This document shows positions 35,013-44,194 of a stretch of 64,000 nt of DNA, in pieces (within the stretch, counting starts at the first letter, position 1; the number at the start of each line of letters is the position of its first letter). The stretch comes from Arachnia rubra. Its GTDB lineage: Bacteria > Actinomycetota > Actinomycetes > Propionibacteriales > Propionibacteriaceae. The notes below the pieces were generated by a model. That model did no database searches. It had not been told where the DNA came from and was given only the letters and a program-made list of their open reading frames with translations. A program made the translations under genes and the position numbers. The stretch spans positions 3,162,001 through 3,226,000 of the forward strand of contig NZ_AP024463.1 of the NCBI RefSeq assembly GCF_019973735.1. Reading direction: 5' to 3'.

Positions 35013-36314
35013 GTGGTGAAGACCGGACGACTGGCCTGGCTGGTCTGGGTCATCGGGGTTTTCGCCTACGCGGCCGCCATCATGCAGCGCACCAGCCTCG
35101 GAGTGCTGGGCCAGCAGACCTCGGACCATTTCGGGACCAGCGTCAGCATCATCTCCACCTTCGTCATGGTGCAGCTGGCGACCTACGCCATCGCGCAAAC
35201 CCCCGTCGGTGTGCTGGTGGACCGCTACGGGTCGCGGACGGTAATGATCTGCGGATCGGCGGTGCTGGTGACAGCCCAGACGATCATGGCCTTCGCCGAC
35301 GTCCTGCCCCTCGCGTTCGGCGCGCGGATCCTGCTCGGCCTGGGTGATGCCTGCCTGTACGGCTCGGTGCTGCGCCTGCTCCCAACCTGGTTCAGCCCGT
35401 CGCGAGTCCCGGTTCTGTCCCAGCTGACGGGTCTGTTGGGTCAGATGGGGCAAGTGGCGTCGGCGGTGTTCCTGCTGCCGCTGTTCAACGCCCGGGGCTG
35501 GCTGTGGACCTTCCTGGGCGCGGCCCTGGTCTGCGTCGTGGCAGCGGGGGCCACCGCACTGTGGGTCCGCGACGCCCCGCCAGGACAGACGCGGCCCCGG
35601 CCCAAGGAGGAGCGCCTGGCGGACCTGCCACGCGGGATCGCGGCGGCGTGGCGGCATCCAGCCACCCGGCTGGGCTTCTGGGTGCACTTCACCAGCGGGT
35701 TCAGCGTCAACGTGTTCGCCATGATCTGGGGAGTCAAGTGGCTGGGCCAGGCGCAGGGCCTGAACGAGATCGACTCCGCCTTCCTGTTCAACCTGACCGC
35801 CCTCGGGTCGATCGCCTTCGGGCCGCTGCTGGGCTGGCTGACGGCCCGGCATCCGCTGCGCCGCAGCAACCTGGCGCTGATGGTGATCGGAGCCAACATG
35901 CTGGCCTGGCTGGCGGTCCTGCTCTGGCCGGGCCGGGCGCCCTGGGCGCTGCTGGTGCTGCTGGCCATCGCGATCTCCGCGGGTGGCCCCGGCACCGGCG
36001 TCGGTTTCGACTACCCCCGGACTCTACTGCCCGCCTACCGGCTCGGCGCGGCGAATGGCCTGGTCATCACCGGATCCTTCACCGGCGCCACGCTGTGCCT
36101 GCTAGTCATGAGCGTCTTCCTGAGCACGACCAACCCGTCGGGCGACTACACCCCGCAGCAGCTCAACTGGGCCATGGCCCTGCAGCTGCCGTTCTTCCTG
36201 GTGGGGCTGGCGGGCATCTTCATCACCCGGCACAAACTACGCACGATGATGCGTCCCCACGGCGTGATCGTCCCCTCCTGGCGGGAGGTGGCCCAGCGGA
36301 TCCGCAACCACTAA
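35013..36314 (+). CDS. MFS transporter
   Basis: This 433-residue membrane protein has 12 hydrophobic segments and the MFS loop-2/3 pattern DRYGSRTVM (about residue 70). It starts at GTG 35013 with GGAG 9-10 nt upstream (a second GTG follows directly). It is convergent with prs, 8 bases away. The substrate cannot be inferred. The family exports or imports small molecules by proton exchange. Confidence 0.85.
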   Translation: MVKTGRLAWLVWVIGVFAYAAAIMQRTSLGVLGQQTSDHFGTSVSIISTFVMVQLATYAIAQTPVGVLVDRYGSRTVMICGSAVLVTAQTIMAFADVLPLAFGARILLGLGDACLYGSVLRLLPTWFSPSRVPVLSQLTGLLGQMGQVASAVFLLPLFNARGWLWTFLGAALVCVVAAGATALWVRDAPPGQTRPRPKEERLADLPRGIAAAWRHPATRLGFWVHFTSGFSVNVFAMIWGVKWLGQAQGLNEIDSAFLFNLTALGSIAFGPLLGWLTARHPLRRSNLALMVIGANMLAWLAVLLWPGRAPWALLVLLAIAISAGGPGTGVGFDYPRTLLPAYRLGAANGLVITGSFTGATLCLLVMSVFLSTTNPSGDYTPQQLNWAMALQLPFFLVGLAGIFITRHKLRTMMRPHGVIVPSWREVAQRIRNH

Positions 36315-36322
36315 GAGCGACC

Positions 36323-37309
36323 CTAGAACAGGCCCTCCTGGTCCTGCGGCGGCGCATAGGCGGGGTCGACGCCGTTGAACAGCGTCGAGACGGAGTTCCC
36401 GCTGTGGATGCGGGCGATGGCCTCCGCGAACAGCGATGCGACGCTCAGCGTCTTGAGTCCTGGGAAGTTGGCCGGGGCCGGAACCGTGTTGGTGGAGACC
36501 ACCTCGGAAATGTGGGTGGCGGAGGTGAGCCGCTCCACAGCCGAACCCGTGAACAGACCATGGGTGCAGGCGATCGACGCCTCGGCGCAACCGTGGTCAG
36601 CCAGCCGGGAGACGATCTCGACGATCGAGCCGCCCGTGGCGATCTCGTCGTCCAGGACGATGGCCTTCTTTCCCGCGACGTCGCCGACTATCGACGAAAT
36701 CACCACCTTGTCGTCGGCGAGACGCTGCTTGTTGCCGGCGGCGACCGGCAATCCGAGGAGCCGCGCCAGCAGCGTCGCCTGTTTAGCGTTGCCGAGGTCC
36801 GGGGAGACGACGACGTGGTTGCTGAGGTCGCGGCCGCGGTAGTGGTCGGCGATCACGCCGAGCGCGGTGAGGTGGTCCACGGGCACGGAGAAGAAGCCAT
36901 GGACCTGCGGGGCATGAAGATTCATGGTGAGCACCCGGTCGACCCCTGCGGTGACCAGGAGGTCGGCGACCAGGCGCCCGCCCAGGGAGATGCGGGAGGC
37001 ATCCTTCTTGTCGGAGCGGGCGTAGGCGTAGTGCGGGATCACCGCTGTGATCTGCGCCGCCGAGGCGCCGCGGGCCGCGTTGACCATCAGCAGCAGCTCC
37101 ATGAGGTGCTCCTGGGTGGGGGGCACCAGCGGCTGCACGATATAGACGTCCCGCTGACGGCAGTTGTCGAGCAGCTGCGTCTGGAGGCAGTCGTTGCTGA
37201 AGCGGGAGATCTTCACGTGACTGCGGGGAACCTCCAGATGGTCACAGATCTCGTCAGCCAGCTTCTGGTGGGCGGAACCGGAGAAGACGACGATGCCTTT
37301 CAACAGCAT
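36323..37309 (-). CDS. prs: Ribose-phosphate pyrophosphokinase
   Basis: This 328-residue enzyme makes PRPP from ribose-5-phosphate and ATP. Recognisable parts are FSGSAHQKLADEI, IPHYAYARSDKKDASRISLG, NLHAPQVHGFF, VVSPDLGNAK and the PRPP loop VLDDEIATGGSI. AAGGAG directly touches ATG 37309, so the TTG two codons later (37303) may be the true start; it would begin MKGIVVFSG. Sequence and length point to a class similar to other actinobacterial enzymes, but it is divergent from the canonical Prs form. Confidence 0.9.
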   Translation of the reverse strand: MLLKGIVVFSGSAHQKLADEICDHLEVPRSHVKISRFSNDCLQTQLLDNCRQRDVYIVQPLVPPTQEHLMELLLMVNAARGASAAQITAVIPHYAYARSDKKDASRISLGGRLVADLLVTAGVDRVLTMNLHAPQVHGFFSVPVDHLTALGVIADHYRGRDLSNHVVVSPDLGNAKQATLLARLLGLPVAAGNKQRLADDKVVISSIVGDVAGKKAIVLDDEIATGGSIVEIVSRLADHGCAEASIACTHGLFTGSAVERLTSATHISEVVSTNTVPAPANFPGLKTLSVASLFAEAIARIHSGNSVSTLFNGVDPAYAPPQDQEGLF

Positions 37310-37466
37310 TCTCCTTGTTAGACGGCTCTACGCCCCCACCCTAGTGCCGCGGCCCCTGACGCACCCCGCAAAAGGCATCGCGACACGGTACCCGTCAAAA
37401 CTGGTGACGGATCCGTCCAGGTCGGCGCACGTCGGTCGTCGCGACCGCGCCACTACACTTGCCCAC

Positions 37467-37697
37467 ATGACCATTATGGCAGCACGGGAGCTACAGGATC
37501 GCACCAGCGACGTCCTTCAGCGGGTGGCTGCTGGGGAGATGATCAACATCTCTGTCCAGGGTGAGGTGGTCGCCGAGCTGCGCCCACCCGCCCGCCGGCG
37601 CCGTGCATACCTGACCCATAAGGAGCTGGACCAGCTCTTCTCTCGCCAGATCCCCGACGACCACTTGGCAGAGGACATGGAGTGGATCCGCGTCTGA
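37467..37697 (+). CDS. Phd/YefM-type antitoxin, orphan
   Basis: This 76-residue protein has the Phd fold pattern (MAARELQDRTSDVLQRVAAG then VVAELRPP) that binds DNA and neutralises a toxin. A TACACT box 7 nt before ATG suggests leaderless expression. The toxin that normally overlaps the antitoxin stop is absent: the ATG overlapping the stop codes for only 19 residues before a stop and lies over the secA2 end. It may regulate another locus or be a relic. Confidence 0.8.
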   Translation: MTIMAARELQDRTSDVLQRVAAGEMINISVQGEVVAELRPPARRRRAYLTHKELDQLFSRQIPDDHLAEDMEWIRV

Positions 37698-37709
37698 TGG
37701 CCTGGGGTC

Positions 37710-39977
37710 TCAGTCCTTCGACATCAGGCGGCGCAGCGAGCGTCCGATCCGGGTGAGATCGCTGCCCAGTTCGTTGTCGGTGACGGTGTATGCCCAGGTG
37801 GCGCTCGGGATCCTGGTCTCCAGGGATTCCAGGTCCAGTCTCCCGTCGACGACCGGCGCGTCCAGGAGGGTGGCGACGGCGTCGTCGAGGATCTGCTCAG
37901 CCAGCCCCTGGTAGGCGGCGCCCATCTCCTTCTCGAACTCGGACAGCGGATCCTCCCGGGCCAGTGCCCGCAGGTGGATGCCCTCGCGCAGCTCGGCCGC
38001 ATGTCCGAGATGAGCACTCCAGGTAGCGTCGATGGCAGCGACCAGCGCCAGGCGCGCGGCCGCCTCTAGGGCGTCCTGCCCGACCCGCTCGCCCAGCTCC
38101 GCGATCTCCTCCCCGGCATGCCCGGCGAGGCGCTCCAGGGCCGCCGGACCCTCCAGACAGGTGTCCCGCACCCCCGCCAGGTGAGCGCGCTGCACGCGCA
38201 GCAGCTCCCCATAGCGCCAGGACAGCCACCTGAGGCTGCGCTGGTCGCCGTCGCTGACCCGCTGGGCATGGTCGATGACCCCCAGCACGCGGCGGTTGGC
38301 GCGGTTCTCCTCGACCTGGCCGTCGCCATCCACGCTGGCGGGCTGCGGATGGTCGGGGTCGTTGTCGGTGACGAGACGGTCTTCCAGGCTGGCGAGGAAC
38401 ACCGACTCGCCGGGGTCGCCCTGACGTCCGGCCCGGCCACGCAGCTGCCCGTCGAGGCGGGCGCTGGCGAACCGCCCGACCCCGACCACCAGCAGCCCGC
38501 CCGCGGCGGCCGCGTCCTTGGAGAGCACCACGTCGGTGCCGCGCCCGGCCATCTGCGTCGAGACCGTGATCCGGCCCGCGCTCCCGGCCTCCGAGATGAT
38601 CGCGGCCTCCTCGGTGGCGTTCCGGGCGTTGAGCAGGACGCAGTCGAGCCCGACCGCGCGCAGCAGCCCCGCGATCCGCTCCGATTCGCGGACGCTCTGG
38701 GTGGCCACCAGCACTGGCCTGCCGTCGCCGCTCGCCTCTCCCACGAGGGCCGCGACGGCCGCGTCGCGCTGGTCGGAGGTGGCGTAGAGCCGGGTGGGCT
38801 GGTCGTCGCGACGGCAGGGCAGATGCGACGGCACCACCACCGTCTGCACCCCGTACAGCGACTCCAACTCCTCGTCGGCCGCGCGCATCGTCGCGCTCAT
38901 CCCGACGAGCTGTTCGTAGCCGCCGACCAGTTCCGCGACGACGAGCTGGTCCAGCACCTGCAGCCCGGGGGCGGAGCCGAGAGCCTCCTTCGCCTCGACG
39001 GCAAGCTGCAGCCCGTCGGGCCAGCGCTGCAGCCGGTCCACCCGGCCCCGCGACCCGCTGACCAGCCAGACGCGCCCGTCAGCGACGAGGTAGTCGATGT
39101 CGCGTTCCAGCACGGCGTGGGCGTGGAGGGCCAAGTTCAGGGAAACCAGGAACTCGGAGTCGGTGCCAAACAGGTCCCGTCCGGGATGGTCGGCCTCGAC
39201 CCGGCGCAGCCCGGCGTCGGTGAGGTTGACGGTCCGCCGGTCGGGCGCGACGACATAGTCCTCGCCCGCCTCGAGGCCCCGCACGTAGGCGGCGAGTGCC
39301 ACGGCGTGCTCGTCGCGGTGTGGTTCGGCGTCGGCGGCCAGGACCAGGGGCACGCGAGCCTCGTCGAGCAGGACCGCGTCGGCCTCGTCGACGAGCACCA
39401 CCTCGCGTCGCGCCCCGGTGCGGCGGTTAGGGTGCGTGGCCAGGCGGTCGCGCAGCAGATCGAACCCGGCCTCGGCCACCGAGGAGTAGGTGACGTCGGC
39501 GCCATAGGCGCGCTGCCGCTCCGGCAGGTCCTGGCCGGCCTGCACGGCGCCGCAGGTCAGCCCGAAGCCGCGGTACAGCGGACCCATCCAGTCGGCGTCG
39601 CGGGCGGCCAGGTAGTCGTTGGCGGTCAGGACATGGACGTGACGGCCCTGCAACGCCCAGCCGGCGGCGGCCATCGCCCCGACCAGGGTCTTGCCCTCCC
39701 CCGTCGCCAGCTCGATCGACGCTCCCCGCAGCAGCGCGGCCGCCGCCTGGTACTGGTTCGGGAAGGGCGGCAACCCCAGTTCCCGGCCGGCTGCCTCGCC
39801 GACGGCGGCCAGGAACCCGGCCAGGCTGGTGTCGCTGCCCATATCGAGGGCCGTGAGATCGGTCGGCGGGGTGGCCGGCATGGCGTCCACGACCCGTTTG
39901 AGGCGTTTGAGGCGTTTGTCGTTGGCGGAACGCCACATGGACTCGCGCAGACGGTCGGCGACGGATGTGAGGGGCAC
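37710..39977 (-). CDS. secA2: Accessory Sec translocase ATPase SecA2
   Basis: This 755-residue SecA homologue has Walker A ATGEGKT (about residue 90), Walker B VLVDEADAVLLDEA (about 195) and helicase motifs MAGRGTDVVLS and QLRGRAGRQGD. It is shorter than housekeeping SecA and has no C-terminal zinc motif, as usual for SecA2, which drives export of a special set of proteins. GTG 39977 has CAGGAG 5 nt upstream. An in-frame ATG at 40001 lacks a Shine-Dalgarno, so GTG is preferred; the choice changes only 8 residues. Confidence 0.9.
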   Translation of the reverse strand: MPLTSVADRLRESMWRSANDKRLKRLKRVVDAMPATPPTDLTALDMGSDTSLAGFLAAVGEAAGRELGLPPFPNQYQAAAALLRGASIELATGEGKTLVGAMAAAGWALQGRHVHVLTANDYLAARDADWMGPLYRGFGLTCGAVQAGQDLPERQRAYGADVTYSSVAEAGFDLLRDRLATHPNRRTGARREVVLVDEADAVLLDEARVPLVLAADAEPHRDEHAVALAAYVRGLEAGEDYVVAPDRRTVNLTDAGLRRVEADHPGRDLFGTDSEFLVSLNLALHAHAVLERDIDYLVADGRVWLVSGSRGRVDRLQRWPDGLQLAVEAKEALGSAPGLQVLDQLVVAELVGGYEQLVGMSATMRAADEELESLYGVQTVVVPSHLPCRRDDQPTRLYATSDQRDAAVAALVGEASGDGRPVLVATQSVRESERIAGLLRAVGLDCVLLNARNATEEAAIISEAGSAGRITVSTQMAGRGTDVVLSKDAAAAGGLLVVGVGRFASARLDGQLRGRAGRQGDPGESVFLASLEDRLVTDNDPDHPQPASVDGDGQVEENRANRRVLGVIDHAQRVSDGDQRSLRWLSWRYGELLRVQRAHLAGVRDTCLEGPAALERLAGHAGEEIAELGERVGQDALEAAARLALVAAIDATWSAHLGHAAELREGIHLRALAREDPLSEFEKEMGAAYQGLAEQILDDAVATLLDAPVVDGRLDLESLETRIPSATWAYTVTDNELGSDLTRIGRSLRRLMSKD

Positions 39978-40149
39978 GATGACTCCTGGGTCGGGTGTCA
40001 TCCAGCCTAGGGCGTGGCGCGCATGTGGTCGGGGAGGAACCCGACGTGGACACCCCGGGGCCGCGTCGCCTCACGGGGAGTGGAACATTGCTCGTGTTAC
40101 GGTGAATTCACTTCTGTATCCAAACAGCCGTCAGGAAGGACTTCCCCGC

Positions 40150-40959
40150 ATGTCGGACTCACTCTCCCGTCGCGCCACCATCGGCCTCATGGCGACCATC
40201 GCGTCCGGGGCCCTGCTGCATCATCAGTCTCAGCAGGCTACGGCAGCCACGCCGAGCACCCCATTCACTTTCACCGCATCCAACGGCTCGAGCTCCGAGT
40301 GCAGGTTCTACTCCGCCGGCGCGGCCAAGGCCGGGCTGGTCGTCTACCTCGACGGCGACGGCCAGCAACTCCACGACCAGGACCACGACGGCGACAACCC
40401 GAACTTCCCCGGCGGCCTGGCCGGCCCCGGCAGCATCGTGGAGGCCGCGCTCGCACGAGGCCACGACGTTCTCTCGGTACACACCCCAAGCGCAGACGGC
40501 ATGTGGTGGCACACCGACCACAACGCGAAGATCACCTACCTCAACGAGCTGCTCCAGCACGTGCGGACCACGTACGGAGCAAACACCGCTGCCCTGTGGC
40601 TGGTGGGCTACTCCGGAGGCTCGGAGTTCATCACCCGGTACTTCTTCCCCCACCGGGCCAACGACATAGAGACCGGCGGTTTCCTCGTCTTCGGCGGCGG
40701 CGACGCCCCGGGCCCGGAGTGGACCGGATCCTTCTCCCAGTACGCGAAGTCGAATCTGTCGCTGAACCTGGTGACGGGGGAATCGGACCGCACCGACGAC
40801 TACGACGCCCTGGGCGGAGCCCAGGAAACAGCCGCCTTCTACCGGTCCGCGGGATTCGAACACGTGTGGTCGCACTGGCCCCGGGAACACGACCACACAA
40901 CCATCACCCACGAATTCGGCACCTACCTCGGCACCGTGATCGACGCCTACGACGAGTAG
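40150..40959 (+). CDS. Tat-exported alpha/beta hydrolase, intact nucleophile
   Basis: This 269-residue secreted protein starts at ATG 40150 (GGAAGGA 8 nt upstream). It has a twin-arginine signal (LSRRATIGLMATIASGALLH). The core shows the nucleophile elbow GYSGGSEF (Ser about residue 157) and a C-terminal His in REHDHTTITHEF. A DxDxDG loop (DQDHDGDN, about 77-84) suggests a calcium site. It should be an esterase-like serine hydrolase outside the cell. The next gene is a tandem paralogue. Confidence 0.82.
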   Translation: MSDSLSRRATIGLMATIASGALLHHQSQQATAATPSTPFTFTASNGSSSECRFYSAGAAKAGLVVYLDGDGQQLHDQDHDGDNPNFPGGLAGPGSIVEAALARGHDVLSVHTPSADGMWWHTDHNAKITYLNELLQHVRTTYGANTAALWLVGYSGGSEFITRYFFPHRANDIETGGFLVFGGGDAPGPEWTGSFSQYAKSNLSLNLVTGESDRTDDYDALGGAQETAAFYRSAGFEHVWSHWPREHDHTTITHEFGTYLGTVIDAYDE

Positions 40960-41216
40960 TGAGACCTCCCCAAACAAGCGGCTGAAAAGCGCCAGGAGCG
41001 GTGAACCGACCCCGTGTTAGCGTGAAGCCAATAACTTCAGTCAGACGGTTCCGCGGATGGTGGGAAATGGAGCGGGGACCGTCGTGGGGCACACCAGTAC
41101 AGACAACGCAATGGGACCGCACACGGTCCCTGTTCTTGGCATGCCACCGGGACGGTCGTAGCGACGCGCGACCGCGTCCGCAGGAATCTCAGGGGGTCGA
41201 AAGGAAGGTTTTGTCA

Positions 41217-42035
41217 ATGTCAGCTCATCTCTCACGTCGCGCCGTCACAGGCCTCATGGCGGCGACTCTCGCCTCTGGCGCGTACCTGTCGCAGACGGTC
41301 CCCAAGGCCTCGGCCGCGGTGAATAGCACATCTTTCACTTTCACCGACTCCGCCGGCACGAGTTCCAGCGCCCGCTTCTACCCGGCCGGTTCCGTGAGGA
41401 CCGGGCTGGTCGTCTATCTCGACTGCAAGGACCATCCGCTGCACGACCAGGATCACGACGGCGACAACGCGAACCTGCCTGGTGGTCTGGCCGGCCCCGG
41501 CAGCATCGTGGAGGCCGCCACCGCGCGGGGTCTCGACGTCGTCTCGGTACACACCCCCAGCACGGATGGGTCGTGGGTGACGACCCCAAGCGGTGTGAAG
41601 ATCACCTATCTCACGGAGCTGATCCAGCACGTGCAGTCCGCCCATGGAGCGGATCCGGCGGTCCTGTGGCTCGTCGGCTACGCCGAGGGCGCGGATTTCA
41701 TCACCATGGATTTCTTCCCCAAGTACGCCAACACCATGCAGGATGGCGGTCTCCTCGCCCTCGGTGGCGGCGACGCGCCCACGCCGCCGCCGATCTGGGG
41801 CGACGATCTCTCCCAGCACGCGAAGTCAACCCTGTCGCTGAACTTCGTGACGGGCGAGAAGGACGAAACCGCCTACAGCAACGCCATCAACAGCGCGAAG
41901 CTGGGGGTCGGCTACTACGAAGCCCTGGGTTTTGAGCATGTCTGGTCGGAATGGCCTGCGGGGCTTGACCACGACTCCCTCGTCCCCGAGTTCGGCGCCT
42001 ACCTCGGTAAGGTGCTCGACGCCCACAAGGGCTGA
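41217..42035 (+). CDS. Tat-exported alpha/beta hydrolase-like protein, nucleophile lost
   Basis: This 272-residue paralogue of the preceding gene has the same signal type (LSRRAVTGLMAATLASG), the DQDHDGDN calcium-like loop and the GGLAGPGSIVEAA region. The nucleophile elbow reads GYAEGADF, so the Ser of the paralogue is Ala. The C-terminal DHDSL His is kept. AAGGAAGG lies 8 nt before ATG 41217. It is probably a pseudoenzyme, with a binding or regulatory role, unless another Ser acts. Confidence 0.8.
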   Translation: MSAHLSRRAVTGLMAATLASGAYLSQTVPKASAAVNSTSFTFTDSAGTSSSARFYPAGSVRTGLVVYLDCKDHPLHDQDHDGDNANLPGGLAGPGSIVEAATARGLDVVSVHTPSTDGSWVTTPSGVKITYLTELIQHVQSAHGADPAVLWLVGYAEGADFITMDFFPKYANTMQDGGLLALGGGDAPTPPPIWGDDLSQHAKSTLSLNFVTGEKDETAYSNAINSAKLGVGYYEALGFEHVWSEWPAGLDHDSLVPEFGAYLGKVLDAHKG

Positions 42036-42138
42036 GCGAGGACTCTCCGGGATGTCTTTCCCGGGAATCGGCGAACCCGGTTCCCGGGAAGGACCCCGGC
42101 CCGGAGAACACCGAGGCACAGGAGTTACGATTTCCCGC

Positions 42139-42621
42139 ATGTTGGCCGCAGTGATCACGTGTTCGGACCGAGCAGTCTCCGGGGCCTACTCCGACCGTTC
42201 CGGTCCGCTGTTGCGGCAGGCCCTGGACGCTTTGGGGTTCGAGACCCGCGACCCGCGGATCGTGCCTGACAATCTCGTCATGATTCGTGCCGCAATCCGG
42301 GAGGCCGTCGCTTCCGGGGCACGGGTGGTGCTCACCACCGGCGGCACGGGCGTCGGACCGCGCGACGTCACCGTCGAGGCCACCCTCGACCTGCTCGCCT
42401 GCGAACTGCCCGGAATCATGGAGGCCATTCGCCGTCACGGCGCCGAGAAAACCCCCCGCGCCCTGCTGTCGCGGGGCCTGGCGGGGGTGGTGGAGTGCGC
42501 CGGGACCCGCGCGATCATCATCAATGCGCCCGGTTCCGAGGGCGGCGCCTCCGACACCATCGAGGTCGCCGGCCCGCTGCTGCAACACCTCGTCGAACAG
42601 CTCGACGGCGCCGATCACTGA
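42139..42621 (+). CDS. MoaB/Mog-type molybdopterin adenylyltransferase-like protein
   Basis: This 160-residue enzyme has the MoaB/Mog fold, with ITCSDRAVSGAYSDRSGP at the N terminus and VVLTTGGTGVGPRDVTVEA (about 65-83), followed by APGSEGGASD. These residues bind molybdopterin and nucleotide, and the family adenylates molybdopterin in cofactor synthesis. No other moa gene is nearby. ATG 42139 was chosen by homologue start. It is convergent with the next gene. Confidence 0.9.
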   Translation: MLAAVITCSDRAVSGAYSDRSGPLLRQALDALGFETRDPRIVPDNLVMIRAAIREAVASGARVVLTTGGTGVGPRDVTVEATLDLLACELPGIMEAIRRHGAEKTPRALLSRGLAGVVECAGTRAIIINAPGSEGGASDTIEVAGPLLQHLVEQLDGADH

Positions 42622-42637
42622 TCTCGCGTCGGGTGGG

Positions 42638-42681
42638 AACAATTTCCACCACCACGATCTCTCACGCTGGCGGAAATTGTT
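42638..42681. terminator. Inverted repeat across convergent gene ends
   Basis: Arms AACAATTTCC/GGAAATTGTT are separated by about 24 bases and span the end of the MoaB-like gene and the last codons of its convergent neighbour. It may act as a bidirectional terminator. Confidence 0.45.
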
Positions 42682-43654
42682 TGCGGCGCCAAGCGCACTC
42701 CTCGCACTCGGGAAGAGCATCGGGGTCGGTCAAGGGAACGAAATACACCCCGCACAGGGAACGGACCGCCCTCCCGTCCACGCTGGCATCGCCGATGTGA
42801 CGGCGGTGAACGCGGTGAGCCACGTGGCCACGGTCAGAATCCAGCAACCGGCGTTCCCGGGATGCGTCACGAAGCCGTTCGATCTGACGAGCACAGTGTC
42901 CGGATTCCTCCATAGCCGAGTAGATTCCCCCGGCAAGGTCCCATTCCTGCTCAGGAGGCGCGATGCTGATCAGAAGACGCCGTTCCATGACGTAAGCGAG
43001 ATGCGTTCCCTGTCGGGTGTTGTTGATGAAACTCAGCACAAACTCCTCGATACCGTCCCCGGTGATGAACTCCAGTTCGACCTCAGCCAACGGAATGGTC
43101 TTCGTCGGATGCGGGACCACCACACGGTGACACTCGTGATGCAACGCCCCCGCCAGCAAGTCAACGGCCAATGCCTGCACCGCGAGTTCCCAATCGGTGA
43201 GGGCCCTAGCCGCAGTCTCGCGTTTCAGTAATCGGGCGTCTTCGTCCGTTGGAAGCAGCGCCTTTCGTCCTCGTTCCGTGTCACATTGCCGTTCCAGCCG
43301 CTGATAGAAATCCTCGTGATCCCGGTGCCCGCCCTTGGCGAGCCCAGCAGCCACCACCCACTGCACTCCCTCCGGATCGAACCACACCCCGGCACGCCAC
43401 TGACTGGCGCGCACCTTCATCAGCCGAAGATCGCGAGAACACTCAATGATGCGATTCGCTACGGGCTCCGCCTCCGACAGGGAGCGCGATTTCACGAGGA
43501 TCGGGTGCGAAAGCCTGGACAGGGGCTGAACGTCATCCCATCTTTGCTCGGTGATCGCCCGCTTCTCGTAAGGATCCGGCCACCTCTCCAAGAGTTCGGC
43601 GAGCAGCCTCAGGGTGGGACGGGCGGTGGGGTCGTGCTGCACGGGACACACCAT
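42662..43654 (-). CDS. Toxin-like or DUF3039-tailed protein, partner of an HTH gene
   Basis: This 330-residue protein is called from ATG 43654, with GAGGAG upstream. The middle carries WRAGVWFDPEGVQWVVAAGL then AKGGHRDHEDFYQRL, a pattern seen in actinobacterial proteins next to excisionase-like HTH antitoxins. The last 50 residues (RSLCGVYFVPLTDPDALPEC then EECAW) resemble DUF3039, a Cys-containing metal-binding-like domain. It is downstream of and close to the HTH gene. Two-gene TA behaviour is inferred, not established. Confidence 0.65.
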   Translation of the reverse strand: MVCPVQHDPTARPTLRLLAELLERWPDPYEKRAITEQRWDDVQPLSRLSHPILVKSRSLSEAEPVANRIIECSRDLRLMKVRASQWRAGVWFDPEGVQWVVAAGLAKGGHRDHEDFYQRLERQCDTERGRKALLPTDEDARLLKRETAARALTDWELAVQALAVDLLAGALHHECHRVVVPHPTKTIPLAEVELEFITGDGIEEFVLSFINNTRQGTHLAYVMERRLLISIAPPEQEWDLAGGIYSAMEESGHCARQIERLRDASRERRLLDSDRGHVAHRVHRRHIGDASVDGRAVRSLCGVYFVPLTDPDALPECEECAWRRKQFPPA

Positions 43655-43685
43655 ACGACACGCTGTTACTCCTCGGCGGTGAACG

Positions 43686-44093
43686 TCACAGTTCTGTCTC
43701 AAGCTCATCGACGGCACCGCGGCGAATGGCCTCGGCGCTGGCGAAACGTTCGGCGAGCGCGCGGCGCTCCTCTTGGCGACGCTTCTCGAAGGTGACGACA
43801 TCACGCCCGGAAACACGGCGGTCACGACCGACACGATGGGACGGGATCTGCCCGGAATCAAGGAGCTTGTACAGGTGAGTTCGGCTCATCCGCAGGCGTT
43901 GCGCGACTTGAGCGGGCGTGTAGTCGGTATCCACGTCGAGCAGGGCGACGGTGCCGCCGGATTCGAGTGATCCGGTGAGCGCGAGCAGAAGATCGCGCAG
44001 GGCGCTCTCCTCCAGGCCATCCACGAACTCGGACAGCGCAGCGAGTGTTTGCTCGTCGACTGCGGACGGCTCCACTTCAAGAACATCAACCAC
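43686..44093 (-). CDS. Excisionase-like HTH protein, possible antitoxin
   Basis: This 135-residue protein starts at GTG 44093 (AGAGGTG upstream). The central MerR/excisionase helix-turn-helix is TPAQVAQRLRMSRTHLYKLL, then DSGQIPSHRVGRDRRVSG (about 60-97). The C terminus is a charged helix (FEKRRQEERRALAERFASAE) that may bind the partner. It lies 31 bases before the next gene on the same strand. An operator-like inverted repeat lies in its leader. Confidence 0.75.
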   Translation of the reverse strand: MVDVLEVEPSAVDEQTLAALSEFVDGLEESALRDLLLALTGSLESGGTVALLDVDTDYTPAQVAQRLRMSRTHLYKLLDSGQIPSHRVGRDRRVSGRDVVTFEKRRQEERRALAERFASAEAIRRGAVDELETEL

Positions 44094-44126
44094 GATTCAC
44101 CTCTTACCTGCCATACATGAAACATA

Positions 44127-44140
44127 TGTCACAGATGACA
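44127..44140. promoter_or_regulatory. Operator-like inverted repeat upstream of HTH gene
   Basis: TGTCA, CAGA, TGACA forms a perfect 5-bp inverted repeat about 35 bases before the GTG start. It is flanked by ACATATGT and CACGTG palindromes. The HTH product could bind here to autoregulate. Confidence 0.4.
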
Positions 44141-44194
44141 CCACGTGTGCAGAAGTATGCTACCCAACAAATCACCCGCAGCCAAAGACCCGGC

